Source: Leptasterias polaris | Taxonomy: Eukaryota > Echinodermata > Asteroidea > Forcipulatida > Asteriidae | DNA length: 64,000 nt | Reading direction: 5' to 3' | Assembly (NCBI GenBank): GCA_037783415.1 | Contig: JAZGTN010000038.1 | Coordinates: 1,178,001-1,242,000, forward strand | In this document: positions 1-12,000 of the stretch, piece after piece | How the letters are laid out: each line of letters begins with the position of its first letter | Numbering within the stretch: the first letter of the stretch is position 1 | Made by a program: the position numbers and the translations under genes | Notes under the pieces: generated by a model | Told to the model about the DNA's origin: nothing | The model's input: only the letters and a program-made list of their open reading frames with translations | The model's database searches: none

Positions 1-88
1 CGTATGTTGCTATCCCATTATACGTGTAGTTCTCATACCGTGGAAGAGACAATCGGTGCCGAAGCTCATCGTCAAACTCCGGCGGCGT
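1..88 (-). CDS. Gene A exon 7 (partial), flytrap lobe 2
   Basis: The acceptor CAG lies at 91-89. The exon reads TPPEFDDELRHRL and then ENYTYNGIATY before the window edge. It matches gene B exon 59328-59482 ([13 protein letters not shown] and [12 protein letters not shown]), which fixes frame and acceptor. It is too short to stand out as an open frame and was found by comparing the paralogues. Confidence 0.8.
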
Positions 89-3000
89 CTGCGGACATTT
101 TCACAGAAATAAAATATATAAACAAATAAAAAAATCTTATTAGACATCAAGGCACACAAAGCACGTCTTGTTTTATATTTTATAAAAATAATTGTAAAAA
201 AGCAAACAAATAAATAAATAAATAAACGGATTTGTAGCTTGATGGTGACCAAGCAGTTAGGAGCACTTTTAAGGTCGTGGCACTTGTGTCCTCAAGAAAT
301 ATACTTTTTCCATAATTGCTCTGTCCTTCGGATGGGACAGTAAGCCGTAGGTCCCGTGTACAAAGGACTTGTACAGTACGTAAAAGAACCAAGAACACTT
401 ATCGCAGGAGAGTATAATTATGAGTTAATCCTGGAGCTTCTGATTCACATAGCAACACCCTTGTTTACAGGTTTCCACAGGCTTGCGAGATATACCGTGA
501 TTAGGTACAATTATGTGGTATCCTAGGTTTCATTACCAACAATAAAAAATTTCAATTTTTTCAATTATCTTTGCAGCATTTAAGTATTTTCCACCTTTGG
601 AACCGGATTCGAAGCAATTATCTCATATAGACAATAACTTCTAATACTTTTAAGGTGATGATCAAAGTTTAATTTAACACAATCCTAGAATAGGTCTAGC
701 ATACTGAAACGAAACTATGATTTAATGGAGGAGGTTTTTTAATTTCAATTACATTTATTTCATCAATTAAATTGAGCGGGAAAAACAAATTTTTAACATA
801 CAATTCCAGCAACCGTTTTTGCGTTGTCTTTCCCGAAGACAACGCTCTCAGTAGCTATGTAGAATGAGCCCTCCACTGCCTTAACGATCTCCGCGTGGGT
901 GCACTTTCCCGCCCACTCGTCATCGAAAGTCCACCAACGATAACTCCACCAGCCAATTACGAACCACACGTAACCGGGACCAGTCAATCCCTGCTTCCAG
1001 GCCTGGTAAACGGGGGATTATTTATTTATTTGTTAAGAAGAAAAATGTAAAAAACAAAAATATTTAAAGGGAAAATATAATTAGCTGTTGCAAACTGCTA
1101 ACCAACCATGGTATAATTAGAATTTTTTTTAATGGCCTGACGTTTTGGCTTAACAAAAGAAGTCAAGTGGAAAGAAATTAAAAGAGAGAGAGGCAGGAAG
1201 CGCACAGCTTTAACAAAAATAACAGTACATTTTTAGGGGGGGGGGGGGGCCGAGAAAGGGAATTAACCTGACAAATAATAAATTGTGATTTGAATGATTT
1301 CGAGGACTATTTAAGTCAAGTGAAGTGCCGTATATAAAGCTTACCTCACAGAAAACGCGTCTTGCTTTGCTTTCGTAGGTGTTGCTTATAATTACTCGTG
1401 CATCCAGAAGCTGTGAAATAATTCGCACAAGCGAAAGTATTTAATTGTGATTACTAGATGTCAAAATGCTAAGTTAGTAGAGAACTATACATGTTGGACG
1501 TGGACGCAGAAATTGGGGAGGAGAGCCTCGCAGAGCACTGCGGGAGTCTTAGCGTCTGGGCTGTTCCTTGATATCTTAGATTGGACCAATCCTGATAAGC
1601 AAGAGGGGGTCAGGTCCCATAATTGAGTGATTTATTTTTATTTTTATTTTCATTTATTGAGTGTAGAAACCATTTTTGGAGTCTTTTGATTTAGTGCAAT
1701 ATCCCATGTCAAATACAGACCTACCCAGTTCAAATCCCCTGATAAGTGGTTCTATCTGTTTTTGTCACTAATTAAAACATACTTATTTAAACAAAGAAAA
1801 TTAAGGCTAATATCATCTTAGGCAATAGCTGGGCGTGTAAGAAAGTCACCTAGATGTAAAATAATATTTGGAAATGCAAAAAAAATTGTAAAATGTATAT
1901 TGGATGGTGCATAGGCAAATATTTGAACCCTCTAGCGTTGGGATACAGTCTAGGGATGCCACGCCCTTAAGATAAACCCAATAATGTTTTAATGAATTAT
2001 AACTTTTACTTTACCGTCTTATGAAAAAAGGCAGCGACACATTGCTCACAAATACCTGATACGAGTTAAAAAATCTCCATTACGAAGATTGTTCATTCGA
2101 CAACCTTGACTTTTTTCAGTAAGCGACTGGTGACTATTTTCGGTACAAGCAATTCATTATGGACAAGCTCGACAAACTGGGTTTTAAAACGGCAGAAGGA
2201 ATGCTTCCTTAATCGACTGACAACAAGCAACAAACAACGCGGGATGCTGGAATTCGTTTATTCGCGCTCTTATTGACGCATTTTGGAAACAATTCTCAGC
2301 TGGCACTTCCCGTTTCAAATTAGGTTCGTGACTTGAACGCCTTTTCAATCCGGGACTGTGATTGTTAAATTTGTCCTACATAGTCGTAAGCATGGGGGGG
2401 GGGGGGGGGGACAGGAAGAAAGGACAATCTTTAAAGACACTCAATCTCGTTCACTGCTCACTTTTGCTCTTGTACTTCTTCTTCTTCTTCTTCTTCTTCT
2501 TAAAGACAAAACCAATTGTACATCAGATGGAAGAAGCCTTGCAAAATAGACAATTATGTGTAAAGTTTTGAGTCCGGTGCCACGACACGGCAATAATATC
2601 ATACTGTACCTTAAGATTCGCAATTTGATTGGTTGGATCTTCATCAAATGACTCTGAAGATATGACGGTGATGTTATCAGCCTTCAACAGGTTGATCATA
2701 TCATTGATTGCCTAAAACAAAGAAAGACTGACGAATAATTTCAGAAATTGTGGTATTTTTTTATTCTAATCCTTTGTTCCTCTAATCACACGCTAAAAAC
2801 TCCTGGATCAGAATTGACCCGGATCCGGGTACCGTCCGGGTCAGAATTGACCCGGATCCGGGTACCGTCTGGGTCAGAATTGGCCCGGATCCGGGTACCG
2901 TCTGGGTCAGAATTGACCCGGACCCGGATACTGTCTGGGTCAGAATTGACCCGGATCCTGGTACCGTCTGGGTCAGAATTGACCCGGACCCGGGTACCGT

Positions 3001-6000
3001 CTGGGTCAGAATTGACCCGGATCCGGGTACCGTCTGGGTTAGAATTGACCCGGATCCGGGTACCGTCTTGGTCAGGGTAACCCGGAATATATGTCAAAAT
3101 AACCAAGACAGGGTCCGAATTGACGCAGAACCTGTGTGAAAATCCCTTGTTTTACCAGTTTGTGGTCAGCCTAGCCTCCTGGGACCCGGAATTTAATCAA
3201 GATGAAGAACTGTTCAGTTCTGGATGTGGGGAAGGAACACCAACAGAGGGAAAAGTTACGTAACCAGATAGGGACCGAATACTCAATCCATGTCCGAGAC
3301 TCCGGTTTGAGACCAGTTTCTACTCGGAGTCTACAAAGGTGTCAGGCACGGTAAAGATATCACTAAGCAATTTTAATCCTGCCCTCTAAGAATTACCGGG
3401 ATACAATTTTCTTGCCTATACGGGTTACGGTGCTAGTCGCACTCGAGGACAACACTGTATGTCTATACCGCACAAGTTTAACCAAAGCTACTTGACGTTT
3501 CGACCAGTATGATTGTATTCAAAGCCATCTGAAGACCAATAGAGCATACTGAATGAAACGTCAAGTTATGTCACCACCCCCTCCTTTTAGAGCCTGCACA
3601 ATTCCTACAACAAAAAATGTTAATTCTTTCTGTGATCAAACAAATATCGTTTAAAAGTGTGGTTATTTGTGAACATTTGACAAAGGCCTGTACATCATTT
3701 CTAGACAATAGTGTAAAACAGAATCAGCAGAACTAGATATCTATCATGAAGCAAGATGTTTATAATATTGACAGAATGCAGGACGAATGGATACTTGATT
3801 CCACGGCATCTAAAGCTTTAAATACAAGAACCAACTTTATGGGTGTCAAATATCAGCAAGAACAAATAGGCTTAAGGGCAAACAGGCAAGGTCGACTGTT
3901 TGGTTATATTGTGTATTGTCAAATGAATTTCAATGTTGCAGTGTTATAAGTAAGGAGTGGACGCTCAAGCATGGGGCAGAAGATGCTGACATTTTGTTAA
4001 TTCGTTTCACAAACAGGCACTTGTTTACCAACTCGAAAAAGACCGGTTATCCCACTTAGTAGGAGGTATAAAAAGAAGTATAATGACCTGTATTTGTTTT
4101 AACCTGTAACCTTAACGAATTTTTTAAAGTGAAATAGTGTGAACACAAAAACTGTTTGTGTTTTTATTCACAAGTCAACATTTTAATTCGTTGTCTTTAT
4201 GGGGAAATGTTGAAGTCATGTTTTTTACAATTAAATGGCCAGTTGCTCAACAACATGCAGCAGTTTTTTCATCCAAAACATCTGCTAAAACCACCCCTAT
4301 CAACTGAATGCAGTGATCCAGCCATAGTTTGTAGAAGAACTTGCAAATACCACAAATCATATAGCTTTGCTTGTTAATAACGGTATACGTGTATCTTTAA
4401 AGGCAAAGTATACCATTTGGTTTTTGGAACCGTTTGATTGTATATAAATGTAGGTATATACAATAAAACTAACCTGTGAAAATTTCATTTCAAAAGGTGA
4501 TCGCGTTTTTTTAGATATCACCGAAAAACCGGAGCGAATATTTCCACGCAGGAAAAATATTCCTTACGGCCGTATAACGCTTCTCAGATTCAAATTTTGG
4601 GGGATAAAAAGTGATATATTTTTCCATAACCGCAGTACTTCGAAGTGAAAAGTTTCTCAAAAGGCATTATACCTACTATCCAAAGCTGCTGTACTTCTAA
4701 CCAAGTAAGTTTTTATTGCTATTAATTTTCAGGGTCATTACCAAACGTATACAGACCCTTTAACCAAAAATGTTTTATAATTAGCTTAATGTTCAGGCAA
4801 AAGGGAATGAAAAGCTTTTTGCAAATGCCAAATTCTGCTTCCGATTGAAGGTTGTTTATGCTTCGCGCGGCTCACACAAACCCACATACAAATCGTAGTC
4901 CAGAATAAGCAGGTAATTTTCTCCCAAACGGGCTTTGTGATTTGACACAAAAAGTGCCCCTCTTTCTGATCTAAATTTCTGCAATTTTGTGAGTGAGTTT
5001 GCTTTTCAATTTAGTTGGACATCCCCTAAGAAAATTACTAAATGTGGCGTGACCTTCAATTAAACTGAAATTTCTTGTCAAAGGCTGCGTACCTTTTTGA
5101 ATTTAAAGTGCCCCCTTTGTCGTATCTTAATTAAAAAGATTTTTTATTAAAAAACATTTTTAGGGAAGGGGAATATAATTATTACGCTATGCATTGCCGA
5201 GTGACTTGACATGTTTAACAGATATACCTTCTCGAAACAGAGGAAAATGTCTCCCGAGTGCGTGAATTTGAATAATAATAATAATAATAATACTCAGTTC
5301 TTATATAGCGCTTTATCACATCCCTAGGAGCGTATCAAAGCGCTCAGTATTTTTTCCTGCAAGGTATGTGGAGCTACGTTTTGAAGTATGAGACCTATTC
5401 CTTTACATAGCACCATGTAATGGTTTACAAGGTGCTGTGGCGCAATATGCAGCCAATCAAACCAGGAACACCGGGGCGAACCCCTTCTCTTTTCGATAAG
5501 TGCACTGGGTTCTTTTACGTGCATTACACAACACACGGGACCAACGAATTTACGTCCCATCCGAAGGACGAAGCAATAATGGTTAAGTGTCTTGCTTAAG
5601 GACACAGGTGTCACGACCGGGACTCGAACCCACACTCTGCTGATCTGAAACACCAGAGCTTGGGTCCGGTGCTCTTATCCACTCGGCCACGACACGCCAC
5701 CAAATTTGAAGGGAATTTCAAAACATCGCCGTGAAAGGCGTAGGTAGAGCAGGGGAGCGCTCTCCCCCCCCCCCCCTCCCCCTTCTTTATCTATCGCCCC
5801 CCCCCCTCTCTCTCTCTCTAGTCGACCGAAGTCAGAAACATAATTACATTTGCCAATTCTTGTCTATTTCTCATTAAGTTGGGAAGATCAGTTGGAAGCA
5901 ACCCTTTGACCCTGGCAACTACATATTATGTACAGCTGAGCTTTTGTCTTCCCCTATTTCTCCTTCCATGTTTCAGTGACCAGGTGATAAGCCGAGAGAC

Positions 6001-9000
6001 AGGTTTGACGGTGTTTCTCTGTATGAGTTCTTTGCTAGTCTCAGACGACGCTGTTGTATTTTATGAATAATAACACTACAAAAATACGACAGTCTAGGGT
6101 TTATATAGCGCTAAAAATCATGAAAACACAAACAGCAACAAATTTGTACTAACCAGTGCAAAAAGGTCATGATTCTCATTAATTGTGGCAACTCGTTTCC
6201 AGCCGAAATCTCGAATGATCCGCATTCGGGCCCTGTTCAGCATAGTATCTGGCATGTAGGTGCGGTAGAAGTACGGAAACACCACACGGTTTGACAAAGC
6301 CGAGGAGGCTGCCGAATAAGACATCTGCAACAACAACACAAGGAAATGACTAATTTGATATTGGACATTGGACATTCACATACGTTTCTACAGTGAATGT
6401 CTACTTTCTATTTCATTATTAGACATTGGCTAATTACATGGTTTGTATAACTTTGGACAGTGAACGTTTATGTTCTATTTTAATATTGGACATTGGATAA
6501 TGGAGGCCAAGCACTATTGTTCACTAAGTGTCCGTGGATTTCACAAAGAGTTAGGACTGATCTTATCTCGAGTTAGGACGAGTTTTGTGAAATCGATCTT
6601 AGAATCGATCTTAGCTAGGATCGATCCTATGTCTAGGACTAGTCCTAACTCCTAGGACTATAGTCCTAACTCCTAGGACTAGTCCTAAGTTAGAACTATC
6701 CTTTGTGAAATCCTCCCCAGGTACTACGTTGCTAGTTTTAAATGTTGTGGGTGCAAAAAGTGATTTGACAGAAGAACCAAAAAAAAAAAAAAAAATTGCA
6801 GCCGTGTTAATCTCCCATAGCTGTTTGCTCAGAGGTGCCCGGAAGCTCAATGGTGACCATATCGTCACGATAACTACACGGTATGCAAAATTGGTCGGAT
6901 ACAATTTGCCCCAATCGGTCTAGGGACAAAATGATCCGTAATGCACGCGGGACTTCAAGGTCATATTCCGAAGTGAAATTTGCCAAAGTTTTGGTTCCGT
7001 CGACACTTCCCAAATCATTGTGTATTGTCTTACCGTGAAGTAAAACACCCCACACCTTGCACAAAACTCCTGGGTCAACATTTTTCCAGATTATGGATAT
7101 CGGGGGCCTGATTAGCTTAATACGGGTCAGGCTGACCTGGAAATGGGTCAGACACCAAGGGGCGCGGAATCCAGGTCAATCGCACCCACACGCCGGGCTA
7201 CCTGCAGTTCCCAACACACGCTCTCTAAAACAAGCACAGCTTACCGTGATGAGATTCCAGTAGAATGACGTTTGGGCCACGGCCTGCGCAGAAGTGGAAC
7301 AAGCTGGACCAATCAGCATCAACTTCTGAGGAGGTTCATGTATCTGCTCGAAGAAGTGTTGGGTACCCAGTCCCGCATCACACTTTACAAAATACAAACG
7401 AATTACATTAAAACGGGCAGCATACGATCACAGTAAGTTATTCATCATATACCATGCCCGATGGGGTAGAGGCTATCCCCCAGTGTTTTCATACTTGAAC
7501 ACACTACTTTGCTCTTGTTAATATTAATAGGTATCCCTCCCCCTGAAATCCTCTAAAGAATTCCGGAGATTGTCGGGTACGTTCACACGAGTAGCTAGCT
7601 TCGCTGCTAACTTCGCTTGTAGCTAACAGCGAAAATGTCGACCGTGTGAACGCAAAAAGTAGCTAACTTATAAGTTATACGCTAACTTAACTGCAATCGA
7701 GCACCAAATGTATAATCAAATCACTACGGCAGTTAGGTGATGGGATTGTGCCTTATGATACAAGTGTGGAACTTTGCACACAGAGAAGAACTGTGAATTG
7801 AGAGAGTTTCGAAATAGAGGAACCAGTTTTCTTTTGTCGCGTGGTTGCTGGACGCAATTTTCGGTCCAAATGCAGCACAACCCAGTGGGCAGATTAGTCT
7901 CGCATCCTTTATTTGCCAAAATGCGGATTTAAAAATAAATAAAAATAAAATGCTTCTAATCGCAAGTTTTTGCAACTCTCTCTATAATATACGGCTCTGA
8001 GTCAGATTATAATCATGAGAAAGATATTTGATTAAGTGTCACCGCTTACGAATCTAGCCAGCAGACCGACTTTCACAATGGTGATCACGGTTCTAAAACT
8101 CAAACCCAAGTGACAGACAGAAATGAATCACAAGGAAACTATTCACTATATTAATGTAACACACACACAAACTGACTCTGTGCAAATGAATTTAAAACTT
8201 GAAAGAACCACTTTTAATGACCTTCATAGCTCTTTCTTCAAGAAGATAACAAACTTTAACTTTTAGCTTAAATGCAAAATACAATAAAACATGAACAGCT
8301 GTATACTAAATATTGGCCAACACAAAATCTCAATACACCAGGATCCTGGATTTATCGTTCAGTCCACTGAGAGTTCAAATCCGCGATTATCAAGGATACA
8401 AGAACTGTTAAATACTCCTCCACTTGACACCTTGCAGGTACATGTAGGTACGTGTAGGTCAATGACAATAGTTCAGAGTTCACCTTGAAAATTGGCGCAG
8501 CTATATGTACGTGTAGATCAACAGTTCAGGATTCAACTTGAAACTTGCTGCAGCTAGGTAGTAGGTCCTATGCCGTGTGCGGATTCCCTCACCAACAGTC
8601 CAGACAGCGAGTCCAGAGTTCACTTTGAACGCTTGCTGCAGCTAGCATGTGTAGGTCCTACCAACATGCAGTGCATCTTCATTCATCACCAACAGTTCAG
8701 AGTTCATTAACTTGAAAAGCTGAGATCATTCAGAGAAAATCTAAAATCGTAGATCTGAGATCCAACAACTGCCATCAATAATCTTTAATGATGCTGGAAG
8801 AAATCCTGTCAACAGGAAGTTACTATTTCTTCCCCAAAACTATTTAGTTTCTGAACAAAACGATGATTAAAACTTTTACATGACAACAAACATGTCTGCC
8901 ACCAAAACACTGTCACATGGCCTGGACACATCCTGCCGTTTGAGGGCGCTATCTCCTTTTATGCTCTGTGCTACATCCTCCCCTTCTAAACTTGCTGCAT

Positions 9001-12000
9001 CGTCCCGATGCACTCATTTCGTCTGGTCCCAAACAAAAACCTGCTTAGTGCTGGAACGAAATCTCCAAATGTAGGGGTAACTGACAAACTGTAGGTAGGC
9101 TGACCCAGCGTATCGTAAGTGAATCGCTGAGGGAGTTTTCGTACTCTTGAGGGGCGGGAACTCGGGAATGTACCTTGGTCATCCTCAAGACTTTCCGATT
9201 CAACCTCATCCACAACCTGTTCCACAGAGATATCCGATGGCAATGTAGCATCAGGTAGGCTAAGATCAGGCTGTGACGAAATCGGGCTTTGATTGACATT
9301 TTCCTCAGTAATCTCAACAGGTGTAGTCTCGACATGGGGTTCATGGGGTTCATGATCATCAGCATTGCTGCCAATCCCTTCAGGGTCCATACTATTACCA
9401 GGTGGGTGGTCGGATACTGCAAGGTCATCTGCTGGTATCTGCTTGAGATCATCCTCGCTGGAAGTTAAACCACTGCTCTGGACATCATGACTGCTGGCGC
9501 AAACATTGCCTTCATCCATCTCATTCATTGAAGGAAGTGACAATGTGTCCCCCTCAACACTGGGGTCTAGTGCGACAGGAACACCATCATCGTGGACATC
9601 GTCAACGGGTTTCAGCAGACCGTCTTCAAGGCAGGAGTTCACATTCGCTTCGGTATCACTAAAGGGTTCGGCTTGGGTGTCCAAATCAGGTGTCTTCTCA
9701 GCAGGATCCATAATCGAACATCTTTCAGAGTTCAACAACTGGGAATAAGGAACAAATTCCTCCGCCGATTCTCTCAATGTCGAATCCACTTCAACTGAAG
9801 AATTTCCATCAAGTGCACTAACCTGTGGTCCAAAATCAATTGAACCTTCATCCATCAGGATGTTCTGTACACTAGATTGGGTATCAGGCTGTGAAGTGGA
9901 GTCTCGCTTCTTGGGCCACACAACAACTACATCAGATTCCTCGGAGTCTGACTCTATGTGTTCAAGTTCTCTTTCTGGATCATCGGGGTCAGACTGGACA
10001 GTTTCGGGTTTCTTTGACTTTCTTGTTATGGGTCGATGTACCTTCTCAGAGGGTGGCTGCTTGTGTTCACTTGTAAGCATTCCAATAGGAAGAATCATGT
10101 TCCTGTGAAGTGTCTTACTCTTACCCTCACCAGCTTCTGGTTTGAGCTGATACACTGGTATATTGTCACTATGTCTGCAAACAACGAGGTACACATCTTG
10201 TCCCCATTTATCAGCTAGCTTATGAGTACCTTTCAAACCAACATTCCTGATAAGGACACGGTCTCCCTTCTGAAGTTCATTTCCTCGCACTTTCAGGTCA
10301 TACCTTCGCTTGTTTGCTGTTGCCGACTTGGCTGACTCTTCTGATGCTCGTCTAAATGCGCTTTCTAGATTACTTCGCAACTCTTGAACATACTTTGAGT
10401 GGTCCTTGTTCGTCACACAATCAGGAGAAGTACCAAAGGAAACATCAATAGGAAGCCTGGCTTCCCTTCCAAACATGATGAAGTATGGGGAGAATCCAGT
10501 GCTATCATTTCGAGTGCAATTGTAAGCATGTACCAGGGAGCTAACATGCTTACTCCAGTGCTGCTTGTCTTCATTCTGCAAAGTTCCCATCATACTCAAC
10601 AGTGTCCGGTTAAACCTCTCAGGTTGAGGGTCACCCTGAGGGTGGTAGGGTGTAGTCCGTGATTTGCTTATACCCAACATACCAGTCAGTTCCTTGATGA
10701 GTTTGTTGTCAAATTCACGTCCTTGATCTGAATGCAATCTGGTAGGCAGACCATAATGCAAAAAGTACTTCTCCCATAGCAACCTGGCGACTGTTCGAGA
10801 TGATTTGTCCTTTGTCGGATGTGCTTGAGCGTACCGAGAGAAATGATCAGTGATGACTAGAATGTACTGAGCACCACTTCGGTCCTGTTCCAGTTTCAAA
10901 AAGTCTATGCAAACCAACTCCAACGGGTAAGTAGTCGAGATGTTGACCAAAGGAGCGGAGATCTTGGTGGGTGTCTTATGCGTCACACATCTTTCGCAAC
11001 ATCTGATCCACTCCTCCACATCAGACACCATCTTTGGCCAGTAGAATCTTGGTCTAACCAAAGTGACTGCTCTCTCCACACCAAGATGTCCGAGGTCATT
11101 GTGTAGGCCTCTCATTGCTTTGGCTCTATAGTTCTTGGGTAATACCAACTGAAATCTGGCAAGACCGTTGGAATCAATTGATCTTCGATGCAATATTTCA
11201 TCTCTCAGAACAAGACGATTGAATTGGCCAAGCATAATGTTCTAGTCCTTGGAGAAATCATCAGATCTCTTGGGTCGTACCCCTTCTTTGACAAATTTGA
11301 TAAGTTGACTAATATCTGCATCAGCTTCTTGCTCCTTCCTCCAATCAACATTATCCAGAGCAACCACCTTTGTTTCAGTGTCTGGATTGCAGTAGTTTGA
11401 CGGAACAGCTTCGGCACTCATTGCCATGGAGTACACGAGGGGTAGATCATCAACAGAGGCAGAGTTTGAAGATGGACTGAAAACATCGCCTGCAAGATAT
11501 CGAGCACAGATCGCATCAACATGTTCCTTGCCACAGGTTTGGTATTTCTCCTCGCTGTCCACTTTCAATCGTGCCTGAAGATCACAGATCATCTCGGTCT
11601 GGTTAAACTCTCCACCACCGACAGAATTTGGGTCAGGTCTCCGTGATAGAGCATCAGCATCCTGGTTGCAGTGCCCGGGCTTGTAGTGAATTGTAAAATC
11701 AAATGTGGCCAGTGCTGCTAGCCACCTGTGCCCGGTCGCATCTAATTTAGCTGAGGTAAGTATATACGTGAGCGGGTTGTTATCTGTGTAGATCCTGGTA
11801 CCCCGGGCCGAGTACAAGTAGTCTTTAAATTTTTCAGTTACGGCCCACTTGAGGGCGAGGTACTCCAACTTGTGAGCAGGGTAGTTTTTCTCCGCCGGGC
11901 TCAAACTGCGGCTAGCATATGATATAGGTCGTACTTTGTGATCTATTTCCTGACAGAGAACTGCTCCTAGGCCGTCACGACTGGCATCTGTATGTAGAAT

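Noticed and set aside
2786..3106. Long open frames on both strands over the 33-bp array
   Set aside because: The period is divisible by three, which keeps frames open by chance; no start context, splice support or non-repeat sequence.
5609..5695. Functional tRNA-Leu/Ser gene
   Set aside because: It is the head of a SINE with a second copy at 24205-24616; the body continues without a terminator.
8291..8488. 65-residue frame present in both LTRs as a small gene
   Set aside because: Both copies are identical because the LTRs are; no family similarity and antisense to the element.
9506..10662. Plus-strand open frames opposite the Gypsy integrase
   Set aside because: Shadows of the minus-strand pol frame with low-complexity Ser-rich content.
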